NCBI GenBank assembly: GCA_002162925.1
Contig: MABC01000079.1
Coordinates: 1-64,000 of the forward strand
Direction: 5' to 3'
From: Thalassotalea sp. 42_200_T64
GTDB taxonomy: Bacteria; Pseudomonadota; Gammaproteobacteria; Enterobacterales; Alteromonadaceae
DNA length: 64,000 bases
The notes beneath the pieces are model-generated. The model was given only the letters and a program-made list of their open reading frames with translations. It made no database searches and had not been told where the DNA came from. The position numbers and the translations under genes are program-made. This document shows positions 9,501 through 18,411 of the stretch, in pieces. Position 1 is the first letter of the stretch, and each line of letters opens with the position of its first letter.

Positions 9501-10478
9501 TTAGACCTGAGGAATGGTTAAAATATATTTACCAATATTGTTATTGTTGGCCATCAATTGGTGCGCCTGGTCTGCTTGTTGCCAGTCAAACTCTTGATCG
9601 ATAACCGCGTTAATGTGGTGACCTTGTAACGCCACAGCAAATTGCTCGGTAAAGTCTGCAACCAATTGTGTTTTATAATCATCGCTGCGGTTTCTTAGTG
9701 TACTGGCGTGGATATTGACTCGCTTAAACAACATTTTGGCAACATCGACCTTGTCGCAAAAACGGCCGCCCAACATGGCTAGCATCACAATTCGGCCATC
9801 GAGTGCTACCGCATCAATATTTTTTTGTACATTATCACCACCAACGATGTCTAAAATCACATTAAACCCCGGTTTTACATGTTGTTTCTTCCAGGCGACA
9901 AAATCTTGCTGTTGGTAATTGATAATATTATCTGCGCCTAATGCTTTGCACGCTTGCGCTTTTCTCTCATTGCTTATGGTGACGGTAACCTTAGCTCCTA
10001 TCGCTTTAGCCAGTTGTATGGCGGCAGTACCAACCCCACTAGCACCACCATGAATTAAGATATGATCGTTTGCTTTAAGCTTGGCGATACTAAATAAACT
10101 CTGAAAAGCGGTTAAATACACCTCTGCGATTGCGGCACCTTGAACATAGCTAAGCTGATCTGGCAGTGACATCATGTGTGCGGCTTTAATTTTCACGTAT
10201 TGCGCATAACCGCCGCCAGCAACTAAGCCAAAGACTCGGTCATTGATTGAAAATGAATTTACCTGATCACCTGTTTTTACAATGTCACCACAGACTTCTA
10301 ACCCTAAAATTGGTGATTCGCCGGCTGGCGCGGGATATTTTCCGGCGCGCTGAAGAAGATCAGCACGGTTTACCCCAAAACTTTTTACTTTTAACAAACA
10401 CTCATCGTCTGCAATTTCAGGGATATCGGTTTCGTTAAAAACTAATTCCTGCTGTGCATTTACCGCTATATATTTCAC
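9501..10478 (-). CDS. NAD(P)H-quinone oxidoreductase, zinc-less MDR (PIG3-like)
   Basis: The 325-residue protein has the medium-chain dehydrogenase layout: a GroES-like N-terminal domain with FGVNRADLLQRAGKYP, typical of the PIG3/QOR branch, and a Rossmann domain with ILIHGGASGVGTAAIQLAKA for NADPH. The catalytic zinc ligands of alcohol dehydrogenases are absent, as expected for quinone reductases. The start is GTG at 10478, with AAGGA 7 bases before it. It probably reduces quinones or enals in the cytosol. Confidence 0.92.
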   Translation of the reverse strand: MKYIAVNAQQELVFNETDIPEIADDECLLKVKSFGVNRADLLQRAGKYPAPAGESPILGLEVCGDIVKTGDQVNSFSINDRVFGLVAGGGYAQYVKIKAAHMMSLPDQLSYVQGAAIAEVYLTAFQSLFSIAKLKANDHILIHGGASGVGTAAIQLAKAIGAKVTVTISNERKAQACKALGADNIINYQQQDFVAWKKQHVKPGFNVILDIVGGDNVQKNIDAVALDGRIVMLAMLGGRFCDKVDVAKMLFKRVNIHASTLRNRSDDYKTQLVADFTEQFAVALQGHHINAVIDQEFDWQQADQAHQLMANNNNIGKYILTIPQV

Positions 10479-10490
10479 TGCTTATCCTTT

Positions 10491-10540
10491 AATACCTATT
10501 CGCCTAATATATTGAACAATTAATTAGGCGAATTGGTATT
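10491..10540. repeat. Dispersed ATACC/GGTAT palindromic element, copy 2
   Basis: AATACCTATTCGCCTAAT (10491-10508) pairs with ATTAGGCGAATTGGTATT (10523-10540) at 17 of 18 positions, with a 14-base loop. The outer ends match the ATACCAAT family seen at 8515, 17194, 31398 and 44133, but the inner stem differs. It lies between two minus-strand genes. Confidence 0.7.
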
Positions 10541-10563
10541 ACTACTTGGCAAAACATTTAAGT

Positions 10564-10833
10564 TCAGCCGATAGAAAAATGATTAATATCTCTTATGTGA
10601 GTGGGATCAGCAGTAACATTTTCAACTTCCGCTTCATCAGGTCCTTGTTCTAACCAGGCCAGCATTTGTAAAACATTGGCTTCATCACCACACGCCATTA
10701 CTTCTACACTACCATCTTCCTGATTATGTGCATAGCCACTAAGTGCCAGATCTATCGCCATATTTTGCGTACTGGCTCTAAAATAAACACCCTGCACAAC
10801 ACCGGTAATCTTTACGATATAGCAAACTTTCAT
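10564..10833 (-). CDS. acyP: Acylphosphatase
   Basis: The 89-residue enzyme hydrolyses acyl phosphates such as acetyl phosphate. The signature GVVQGVYFRASTQ carries the phosphate-binding loop and catalytic arginine, and the asparagine of AHNQEDGSVEV positions the nucleophilic water. Length is normal for the family (~90). The ATG is preceded by GGATC. The gene is divergent from rlmI, with a shared 126-base promoter region. Confidence 0.93.
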   Translation of the reverse strand: MKVCYIVKITGVVQGVYFRASTQNMAIDLALSGYAHNQEDGSVEVMACGDEANVLQMLAWLEQGPDEAEVENVTADPTHIRDINHFSIG

Positions 10834-10959
10834 AATTGATCCTATTGTTATTTTTACTCGATTGTGTCCATCTTAAATAACAACTTAAAACCCTCGTTGT
10901 TAACTTAGCCTGCTTTGTTTACAATCAGTGCTCTTTTCACCTGATATTAAGAATATAGT

Positions 10960-12150
10960 ATGTCTGCACGAATAATGTTAAATCCTGCGCGAGAAAAATC
11001 ACTTTTACGCCGCCATCCCTGGGTATTTTCAAAAGCCGTTAATAAAGTTATCGGCAAACCGTTAAGTGGCGAGACTGTAGATATATATGATAGTAAAGGA
11101 AACTGGATTGCAAAAGGCGCATATTCCCCTGATTCACAAATTCGCATAAGAATTTGGACATTTAATAACAGCGAAGCGGTTGACGACGAGTTTTTCAGAC
11201 AACGAATAATCAACGCCGCGCAATTACGAGGAAAGCCGATTAAAGATGGCGGGCTTACCGGATTTCGTTTAATTGCCGGAGAATCGGATAACCTGCCCGG
11301 CGTAACCATAGATGTTTATGACAACATCCTCAGTTGTCAGCTATTAAGTGCTGGCGCCGATTTTCATCGACACAGTATCTTCCGGGTGCTTAGCGAATTA
11401 TATCCAGATCATGGCATTTATGAACGTTCTGATGTCGACGTTCGTAAAAAAGAAGGGTTAGGCTTGAGCAAAGGCTGGATTAGTGAGCCACTCGATTCTA
11501 CCCAATGTGTTATCGAAGAGCATGGAGTGAAAATAAAAGTGGATGTTGATAAAGGCCATAAAACCGGTTTTTATCTGGATCAACGAGACTCTCGCCTGGC
11601 CGCCGCGCGCTACGCGAAAGATAAAACCGTATTAAATTGTTTCTCCTATACGGGTACCTTTTCGCTGCACTGTGCCAAAGCCGGCGCCAAAGAAGTGACT
11701 AACGTAGATGTTTCGCAACCAGCGTTAGATTTGGCCAAAGAAAACCTTGAACTTAACAACCTGGAAGACTGTAACGTTAATTTCATCAAACAAGATGTTT
11801 TTAAACTCTTGCGTCAATACCGTGAGCAAGGCAAAAAGTTTGATATGATCATCCTCGATCCGCCCAAGTTTGCCGATTCAAAAGCACAGTTAAACGGTGC
11901 CTGTCGAGGCTATAAAGACATCAATATGCTGGCGATGCAGTTATTGAATAAAAATGGCATATTATTTACGTTTTCTTGTTCTGGGCTGATGGATGTCGGT
12001 TTATTTCAAAAAGTTGTCGCCGATGCGGCCTTAGATGCCAAACGCGAAGGCAGGATCATCGAGCGCTTACAGCAGGCTAGCGACCACCCTATTTCGTTAA
12101 ATTATCCAGAAGGCTATTATCTTAAAGGTCTGATTTGCCAAATGGATTAA
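10960..12150 (+). CDS. rlmI: 23S rRNA (cytosine-1962-C5)-methyltransferase RlmI
   Basis: RlmI methylates C1962 of 23S rRNA using SAM. The 396-residue protein has an N-terminal PUA domain (~1-75, containing [11 protein letters not shown]), a central beta domain, and a Rossmann methyltransferase with the SAM loop [18 protein letters not shown] and acidic NVDVS. Motif IV is DPPKFADSK. The motif VI cysteine is in FTFSCSG, the expected nucleophile of the m5C class. Length matches E. coli RlmI (396). The ribosome site is weak. Confidence 0.95.
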   Translation: MSARIMLNPAREKSLLRRHPWVFSKAVNKVIGKPLSGETVDIYDSKGNWIAKGAYSPDSQIRIRIWTFNNSEAVDDEFFRQRIINAAQLRGKPIKDGGLTGFRLIAGESDNLPGVTIDVYDNILSCQLLSAGADFHRHSIFRVLSELYPDHGIYERSDVDVRKKEGLGLSKGWISEPLDSTQCVIEEHGVKIKVDVDKGHKTGFYLDQRDSRLAAARYAKDKTVLNCFSYTGTFSLHCAKAGAKEVTNVDVSQPALDLAKENLELNNLEDCNVNFIKQDVFKLLRQYREQGKKFDMIILDPPKFADSKAQLNGACRGYKDINMLAMQLLNKNGILFTFSCSGLMDVGLFQKVVADAALDAKREGRIIERLQQASDHPISLNYPEGYYLKGLICQMD

Positions 12151-12181
12151 TACTTTCGGCTTAGACTTTTGTAAATTGGTA

Positions 12182-12496
12182 TTACTCGCTGTCGATGATT
12201 TCGACGGCGAGCAAAAACAATTCTTTGCTTTCTTGTTCGCAGCGTAACACCCGGCCTTTGCAATCGGTCAGTGGCATTGACAGTTGATCGTCACTATCTA
12301 ATGCCAAGGTTAATAACGTACCAATATCAACCGGGTGAGTTAATTCCAGGGCAATAGCGGTATCACTGATATCTCGGCAATTGGCCGTGGTTTCAATGTT
12401 TGATTCAGCATCGAGTAATATAATGGTGACTTCTTGATTGACCATAGTTCGAAAAGCTGCCCGACTATCATCAAACCCTTGCTCAAACTTGTGCAT
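12182..12496 (-). CDS. PilZ-domain protein (probable c-di-GMP receptor)
   Basis: The small protein contains one PilZ-like beta barrel: an arginine-bearing N-terminal stretch (DSRAAFR), CRDISDTAIALEL in place of the usual (D/N)xSxxG motif, then strand-rich sequence. The arginine spacing and the missing glycine are less standard than in YcgR, so c-di-GMP binding is likely but not certain. Start chosen at 12496, since GAGG lies 6 bases before that ATG; a longer frame reaches 12574 without a ribosome site. About 104 residues. It sits tail-to-tail with rlmI. Confidence 0.72.
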   Translation of the reverse strand: MHKFEQGFDDSRAAFRTMVNQEVTIILLDAESNIETTANCRDISDTAIALELTHPVDIGTLLTLALDSDDQLSMPLTDCKGRVLRCEQESKELFLLAVEIIDSE

Positions 12497-12618
12497 AGGT
12501 ACCTCTTCATCCTTTATGACAACAAAAACACAACATCTCTCTTTATAAGAAGTTGTAACCCTTTTGTCAATCAAATCAGGCGATTAATTAAGCGATTCAA
12601 TAGAAAATTAAACAAATA

Positions 12619-15600
12619 TTACACGGATAATTCGGCTACCCGGTTTTTAATGCGCTTTAACGAAATAGGAAACGCGGTACCAAGATTTTGTGCAAACACC
12701 GATACCCGAAATTCTTCGATCATCCAGTGAATGTCATTGATTTCGTGACTTACCGACTGATTTTTCGGCTGTTTGAGCAATAAACTTTGATACAAGTCTT
12801 GTGCTTTTTGTACTTCGATTAACTTTAATCTGTCTTGATTAGGGTCTATCGGTAATTTTTCCATTCTGCGTTCTATTGCTTTTAAGTAGCGCTGTACATT
12901 ATCTAAGGTATCGACCCCACTTTTACTGACGAAACCTTTAAATACCAGGCTTTCTAGCTGTTGTTTAATATCACCATGAGATTGGATCACATTAAGATCC
13001 ATTTTGCCTTTTAGTGCTTTGGCAATGTTATGGCGTATGGTTAATATCTGCTCTAACTTTATCGCACTGGCCAACACCTTATCGGCTATCTCAGCTCTGA
13101 CAATATCACGCGCTTGTTGAAAGCCTTTTTGGTCATACGGCACATTGCCACTGGTTTTAATCAAATGCTGAGCACAAGCGAGCACGCAGTCATCGAGTAA
13201 TTCACTGATCTTGCCAAAGGGATTAAAATACAAGCCCAATTTTGCTTTATTCGGTAATTTCTCTTGCAAATACTTAACTGGAGAAGGAATATTTAACAGC
13301 ACTAAACGGGTTACCCCTTTGAGCATTTCTTGCTCGGCGCTTTGCTGGTTTTCAAACAGTTCAATCGCCACATCTTTTTGATGATCAACCAATGCCGGGA
13401 ATGCCTTAATGGTAATATTTGCGGCTTTACGCTGATACGATTTTGGAATGGCATTAAAATCCCATTGCTGAATATGCTGTCGCTCGATGCCCTTTTCTGC
13501 GACTTGTTTTATCGATTCTTTCACCCGGCCTTGCAATTGGTCTTTTAACAAGCCCAGACAGCGGCCTTGCTTTAATAACTTGCCTTTATTCGATAAAATT
13601 TTGAAGTTCATCTTAAGGTGCTGAGTTAAAGCACTGAAATCCCAACTATTTTCAGGCAACCTCACGCCAGTCATTCTTAATAATTGTTTTTCAATAACAT
13701 CGGTTAACTTACCTTGCTCAGGCGATATCAGTTCATAACAGGCGTTGGCATAGTTTGGTGCCGGGACAAAATTCTTGCGTTGTTGTTTTGGCAAACTACG
13801 GATCAAGGCGGTAATTAACTCGAGGCGAAGCGCCGGTATTAACCATTCAAATCCTTGCTCATCAATCTGGTTCAAAATACCAACCGGAATATTGACACTA
13901 ATGCCATCATCATCACTGCCAGGCTCAAAATTATAGCTTAACGCTAAACTCACGTTGCCCTGTTGCCATATTTCTGGATAATCTTTGCCGCTGAGCTGTT
14001 GCCCTTGCTGCTTTAATAACTGCTGTTTAGAAAAATTTAATAACTCCGGTTGTTTTACTTTCTCTTTTTTCCACCAGCTTAAAAAACTGGCCTGACAAAC
14101 CACGGTTTGGGGAATACGTTCCAGGTAAAAATCGACCAGCTCTTCTTCTTCCACTAAGAAATCTTTACGACGGGCTTTATCTTCAAGATCTTCGATGGCA
14201 GCAACCAGCTTGTTGTTAGCCTGTAAAAACTTCTCATTGATGTTGCTGTCACCATGCACCAAACCTTCAAGGATAAACAACTTTCGACAAGTGTCTGGCT
14301 CAATCGCGCTAAAGTTAATTTTTCGTTTGGTAACTATCACTAGCCCATATAAATTTAGCTGCTCGAATGCCGCAACCGCACCACGCTTTTTCTCCCAATG
14401 GGGCTCAGAATAGCTGCGTTTAATGAGATGACCGGCAAGCGATTCTAACCAGTCAGGTTCTATTTTTCCGCACATTCTGGCGAATAAGCGGCTGGTTTCA
14501 ACTAACTCTGTCGCCATTAACCACTTAGGTGTTTTTTTGGCCAAACCCGAGCCTGGAAAAATGAAAAATTTAGTGCCGCGTGCCCCCTTATATTCACGGT
14601 TTTCGTCCAGATTACCCACATGGCTTAGCAAGCCTGACAATATCGCCTGATGAAGGATGTCATAATTTGAGTCATTTTCGCTATCATACTTTGCCCATGA
14701 CCATTTATTTTCAATAAAGATTTGTTTTAACTGTGAAAATATATCTTGCCACTCACGAATACGCATATACGACAGATACTCTTTTTTGCATAATTGTCGA
14801 AATTGGTTATGGCTCAGTTCTTGTTGTTTGCTTTGGATGTAGTGATACAAATTTAACAGGCTAATATAATCAGACTGTTTGTCTTTAAAACGGTTATGGG
14901 CTTCATCGGCGGCTTGTTGCTTTTCCATCGGCCGTTCTCTTGGGTCTTGAATACTCAAGGCGGCAACAATAATGGCGACTTGTTGCGAACAGCCAAAATC
15001 GTTGGCGGTGAGCAACATTTTTGCCAGTCGCGGATCAATGGGGAATTTTGCTAAGTTTCGGCCAGTATTGGTTAAAGATGGCGTTGTTTCTGTCGCCGAT
15101 TTTATTGCCGCAAGCTCTTCTAACAAACGCATGCCATCATTAATATTACGATTATCCGGGGCTTGTAAAAAAGGAAACTGCTGAATTTCACCTAAGCCCA
15201 GCGCCAACATTTGCAAGATAACCGTGGCTAAATTGGTACGCAAAATTTCCGGGTCGGTAAATTCGGGCCTGGTGAGGAAATCGTCTTCGGAATATAAGCG
15301 GATACACACACCGGCGGCGACACGCCCACAACGACCAGAGCGCTGGTTTGCACTGGCTTGCGATATTGGCTCAATGGGTAAGCGTTGTACTTTGGTGCGA
15401 TAACTATACCTGGAGATACGAGCAGTACCTGGATCAATCACATATCGGATCCCGGGAACCGTAAGTGAAGTTTCGGCAACGTTGGTGGCCAAGACAATAT
15501 TTCGCCCTCGATGCGGCGCGAATATCTTATTTTGCTCGCTTATCCCTAACCGGGAGAACAGCGGCAATATTTGGGTATTGCGCAAGTTTTCTTTCTCAAG

Positions 15601-16548
15601 AGCGTAAGCAACATCCCGAATCTCCCGTTCACCATTTAAAAATACTAAAATATCACCCAGCGGCAAATCATCTAGCTGCTCCACCGCGTTAATAATACCG
15701 CTGACATAATCATTGTCTTGCTCGTCTAATGGATTATATAAAATCTCCACCGGGTAAGTTCGGCCTGAGACCTCAATGATTGGCGCATTATTAAAATGCT
15801 TTGAAAACTTTTCCGGGTCTATGGTGGCAGAAGTAATGATAATTTTTAAATCGGGGCGTTTCGGTAAAATTTGTCGTAAATAGCCGAGAATAAAATCAAT
15901 ATTTAAACTGCGTTCATGGGCTTCATCAATAATAATGGTATCGTATTGGCGTAGCAGCCGGTCACGTTGCATTTCGGCCAGTAAAATACCGTCGGTCATT
16001 AACTTTATATAGGTATTTTCTGAAACCTGATCGGTAAACCGAACCTTGTAACCTACTTGTTCACCTAACTTTGTCTGTAACTCATCGGCAATACGATTGG
16101 CCACGGTACGAGCAGCAATGCGTCGTGGTTGGGTATGACCAATGTAGCCTTCAATACCCCGGCCAAGGGCCAAACATATCTTTGGAATTTGCGTGGTTTT
16201 ACCTGAACCCGTTTCACCGGCAATGATCACCACCTGATTATCTTTGATCGCTTTGGCAATTTCGGCCGAGTTTTGTGAAACCGGTAATTGCTCAGGGTAT
16301 TCAATGTTGGGGATATTGGCTTTGAGACGTTGTTTTCGTTTAATCGAGGACTCTATAGCGACACTCAGTTTTGCAACTGCATCCTGCAATTTAGTGGCAT
16401 TCGATATTTTCTTTACGCCATGCAAGCGCTTTTTAAGCAAGCCACGATCACAATTTCTCACTCGCGCCAGTTGTTGAAATAACGGTTGTACTAGTGTTTG
16501 AACTAATGTTTGAAGCTGGCAATTGTGATCTAATGATTGGCTGGGCAA
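12619..16548 (-). CDS. hrpA: ATP-dependent RNA helicase HrpA
   Basis: HrpA is a DEAH-box helicase linked to mRNA processing and rescue of stalled ribosomes. The 1309-residue protein shows Walker A GETGSGKTTQIPK, DEAHERSLNIDF, ITSATIDPEKF and QRSGRCGRV, followed by the HA2/OB-fold region and the long DUF3418 C-terminal domain typical of HrpA. Length matches E. coli (1300). The start appears to be TTG at 16548: an in-frame TAA lies two codons upstream, and the N-terminus up to RLHGVKKISN aligns with E. coli HrpA, leaving no upstream ATG. GAGTAAG before it is a weak ribosome site. Confidence 0.95.
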   Translation of the reverse strand: MPSQSLDHNCQLQTLVQTLVQPLFQQLARVRNCDRGLLKKRLHGVKKISNATKLQDAVAKLSVAIESSIKRKQRLKANIPNIEYPEQLPVSQNSAEIAKAIKDNQVVIIAGETGSGKTTQIPKICLALGRGIEGYIGHTQPRRIAARTVANRIADELQTKLGEQVGYKVRFTDQVSENTYIKLMTDGILLAEMQRDRLLRQYDTIIIDEAHERSLNIDFILGYLRQILPKRPDLKIIITSATIDPEKFSKHFNNAPIIEVSGRTYPVEILYNPLDEQDNDYVSGIINAVEQLDDLPLGDILVFLNGEREIRDVAYALEKENLRNTQILPLFSRLGISEQNKIFAPHRGRNIVLATNVAETSLTVPGIRYVIDPGTARISRYSYRTKVQRLPIEPISQASANQRSGRCGRVAAGVCIRLYSEDDFLTRPEFTDPEILRTNLATVILQMLALGLGEIQQFPFLQAPDNRNINDGMRLLEELAAIKSATETTPSLTNTGRNLAKFPIDPRLAKMLLTANDFGCSQQVAIIVAALSIQDPRERPMEKQQAADEAHNRFKDKQSDYISLLNLYHYIQSKQQELSHNQFRQLCKKEYLSYMRIREWQDIFSQLKQIFIENKWSWAKYDSENDSNYDILHQAILSGLLSHVGNLDENREYKGARGTKFFIFPGSGLAKKTPKWLMATELVETSRLFARMCGKIEPDWLESLAGHLIKRSYSEPHWEKKRGAVAAFEQLNLYGLVIVTKRKINFSAIEPDTCRKLFILEGLVHGDSNINEKFLQANNKLVAAIEDLEDKARRKDFLVEEEELVDFYLERIPQTVVCQASFLSWWKKEKVKQPELLNFSKQQLLKQQGQQLSGKDYPEIWQQGNVSLALSYNFEPGSDDDGISVNIPVGILNQIDEQGFEWLIPALRLELITALIRSLPKQQRKNFVPAPNYANACYELISPEQGKLTDVIEKQLLRMTGVRLPENSWDFSALTQHLKMNFKILSNKGKLLKQGRCLGLLKDQLQGRVKESIKQVAEKGIERQHIQQWDFNAIPKSYQRKAANITIKAFPALVDHQKDVAIELFENQQSAEQEMLKGVTRLVLLNIPSPVKYLQEKLPNKAKLGLYFNPFGKISELLDDCVLACAQHLIKTSGNVPYDQKGFQQARDIVRAEIADKVLASAIKLEQILTIRHNIAKALKGKMDLNVIQSHGDIKQQLESLVFKGFVSKSGVDTLDNVQRYLKAIERRMEKLPIDPNQDRLKLIEVQKAQDLYQSLLLKQPKNQSVSHEINDIHWMIEEFRVSVFAQNLGTAFPISLKRIKNRVAELSV

Positions 16549-16670
16549 AACTTACTCGTTGGAAATTACTTTGATAATGGCGCAAATTTTAGCAGTTAAG
16601 ATTCAGAAAATCAGCAGTTAATAGTAAGTATACTCGCAAGCAATGAAAGATTATCGAACAGTTTTATCAC

Positions 16671-16697
16671 AAAAGTAGCCATCAGGCTGCCTTTTAT
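16671..16697. terminator. Probable terminator downstream of the CBS gene
   Basis: GTAGCC-ATCA-GGCTGC (16675-16690) forms a 6-bp stem including one G-U pair, with TTTTATT on one side and an A run on the other. Read on the minus strand it follows the CBS gene stop and ends in TTTTG. Confidence 0.4.
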
Positions 16698-16724
16698 TAG
16701 GATGATTTTGCGATTATTTAATCG

Positions 16725-17153
16725 TTAACCCACTTGTTTACTGACATGAAAACTTGCCCTAATGTGTTGATCAAGCGCCGCCAACACATCATTACGACAG
16801 ATAGTCCCTTTTAAGTTACCATCATCATCTGTCACTGGGTAGACTTTCGGTTTTGCCTGCAACATGGTTTGCGCAAGTTCAACAATACTGGTGTAAGGCT
16901 TCATCGTTAATACTTCGGTTCGCATTAATTGATCAACAGATGACACATGTTGACTGTAATAACCGGTTTCCAGCATTTTTGCCAAAATATCAGATTCAGA
17001 CAAGAACCCAACCAGGTTACCAGCATCATCGACTACCGGACCGCCGAGTTCGTGGGTTTTGGTTAATAATTCTGACGCTTCTTCAATAGCCATGTTTGGC
17101 TTAAACGTAACAGGATGATGGTTTAAATAATCTTTAACTTGTAATGATTGCAT
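16725..17153 (-). CDS. CBS-domain pair protein
   Basis: The 142-residue protein is made of two CBS motifs (~8-60 and ~73-130), with DDAGNLVGFLSESDIL and DDDGNLKGTICRNDVL as the repeated strand-helix unit. CBS pairs bind adenine nucleotides and usually regulate a partner. No catalytic domain is attached, so this is a stand-alone sensor of unknown partner. AAGGG lies before the ATG. Confidence 0.85.
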   Translation of the reverse strand: MQSLQVKDYLNHHPVTFKPNMAIEEASELLTKTHELGGPVVDDAGNLVGFLSESDILAKMLETGYYSQHVSSVDQLMRTEVLTMKPYTSIVELAQTMLQAKPKVYPVTDDDGNLKGTICRNDVLAALDQHIRASFHVSKQVG

Positions 17154-17908
17154 TTGCGCACCCTTTTATCATTGTTATGTGAATTGTTAACTTATACCAA
17201 GTTGACTGATCAAATTGGTATTAAACCCACTCAGAAAAAACCACTGAGTATATTTTTAAGATTAGCTTAAAATTGATAAATACCTAATTTAAATCAAAAT
17301 TATCTAGTTTTTAATTAACATTTCGTTCAAAAAAACAACGGTAATTAATTAGCACCTAATTTGATACTACTCTTCATTCTTAAAAATAGCCAGATTGGCA
17401 TCTTCATTGCCGACATCTTATTAACATGGAAAATAATCTTCTTCAAACTACCTCAGTTATTTGCATTAGGCAAAACTTTAAGATGAAAAAATTTCCGGCC
17501 ATTTTTCACAAAATATATTACCAACACAGTTCTTTAATAACTTTTCACAAATACTAAATAAATATTCATGCCAAATTTGGCGAAAACATGTTTTGTTACA
17601 AACATTACAAAAAACACAGCTTGATCTAACAAATTTTAAGCTTTTTAGTCACACCCCACACAACTTTTCGGTTAAGTGGCTGATATTTAATGTTTCACAT
17701 AGATATTAAATAGATATTCATCATATTTTAATCAGGTTTTTAAGGTAAAAAACACCTTTAATTAAAGTGTCTTCAACGGACATTGATAATTAAAACACAG
17801 AAACATATTTATTATCAGATTGGGTAACAATCTACTACTTGAAGCTACTTATTTTGAAAGAAGTCAAGTACTGAATAATAAACACACAATTAAAAAGGAA
17901 AGCATATT
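17154..17908. other. 755-base gene-free region upstream of the DUF3718 gene
   Basis: This is very AT-rich and has no convincing reading frame. It holds a copy of the ATACCAA repeat (17194-17222) and a small hairpin ACTCAG/CTGAGT at 17229-17249 followed by a short T run. The rest should include the DUF3718 promoter and a possibly long leader. I see no tRNA or recognised RNA in it. Confidence 0.5.
17194..17222. repeat. Dispersed ATACCAA/TTGGTAT palindromic element, copy 3
   Basis: ATACCAAGTTGA (17194-17205) and TCAAATTGGTAT (17210-17221) are inverted ends with a 4-base loop. The same ends as the copies at 8515 and 31398 are present, but the interior is missing, so this is a minimal form. Confidence 0.65.
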
Positions 17909-18265
17909 ATGATTAACAGCAAATTAACTTTAACTACTGGCGCACTAGTTATCGCATCTTCATTATTTTTATCAAGCTCTATACAAGCAGCTGGTATGTC
18001 TAGCTATATGGAAAATGCATTAATAGACGTGTGTAAAGCCGCGAAATCCAACAATACTATTCGTTTCAGTTACACGGTCAAAAGCTATCGTTTAAAAACA
18101 CAAACGGTGGCACTAAAAGTGGTATGTAATGGTGAAAATATTTCAGAATTTGCCGCCAACCACGGTGCCAATAAAACGGCAGATCGCTTAAACGAAGCCC
18201 TTGGTGATGTGAGCATTGAAGATGTGGCGTTAAACGATTCTGAAAAACTGTACGTTAACTTTTAA
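17909..18265 (+). CDS. Exported DUF3718 family protein
   Basis: The 118-residue protein starts with a cleavable signal peptide ending SSSIQAAG, so it should be periplasmic. The mature part has two cysteines (DVCKAAKS and KVVCNGEN), which could form a disulfide, and matches DUF3718, a family I know mainly from Alteromonadales. Function is unknown. AAAGGAAAG precedes the ATG. A strong terminator follows, so it is a single-gene unit. Confidence 0.82.
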   Translation: MINSKLTLTTGALVIASSLFLSSSIQAAGMSSYMENALIDVCKAAKSNNTIRFSYTVKSYRLKTQTVALKVVCNGENISEFAANHGANKTADRLNEALGDVSIEDVALNDSEKLYVNF

Positions 18266-18274
18266 TCTTTAAAA

Positions 18275-18311
18275 GTTAGAAAGTTAGAAAGTTAGAAAGT
18301 TAGAAAGTTAA
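18275..18311 (+). repeat. 8-bp tandem repeat GTTAGAAA x4
   Basis: Four head-to-tail copies of GTTAGAAA and a partial fifth lie between the DUF3718 stop and its terminator. They are non-coding and would be in the 3' end of the mRNA. Copy number may vary by slippage. Confidence 0.85.
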
Positions 18312-18330
18312 CAAAAGCACCAATTAGCAA

Positions 18331-18372
18331 AATCATCAACTAATTCAAGGGTAGTTGATGATTTTCTTTTTT
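18331..18372 (+). terminator. Rho-independent terminator of the DUF3718 gene
   Basis: AATCATCAACTA (18331-18342) and TAGTTGATGATT (18352-18363) form a perfect 12-bp stem with a 9-base loop, followed by TTCTTTTTT. Confidence 0.88.
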
Positions 18373-18411
18373 AACCTGAACTCGCCCCAATGAGTGCTTG
18401 CAATCAACAAT

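Noticed and set aside
17154-17908. Possible riboswitch or tRNA in the long gap before DUF3718
   Set aside because: I found no cloverleaf, no conserved riboswitch core and no large stable fold; only a repeat and a small hairpin.
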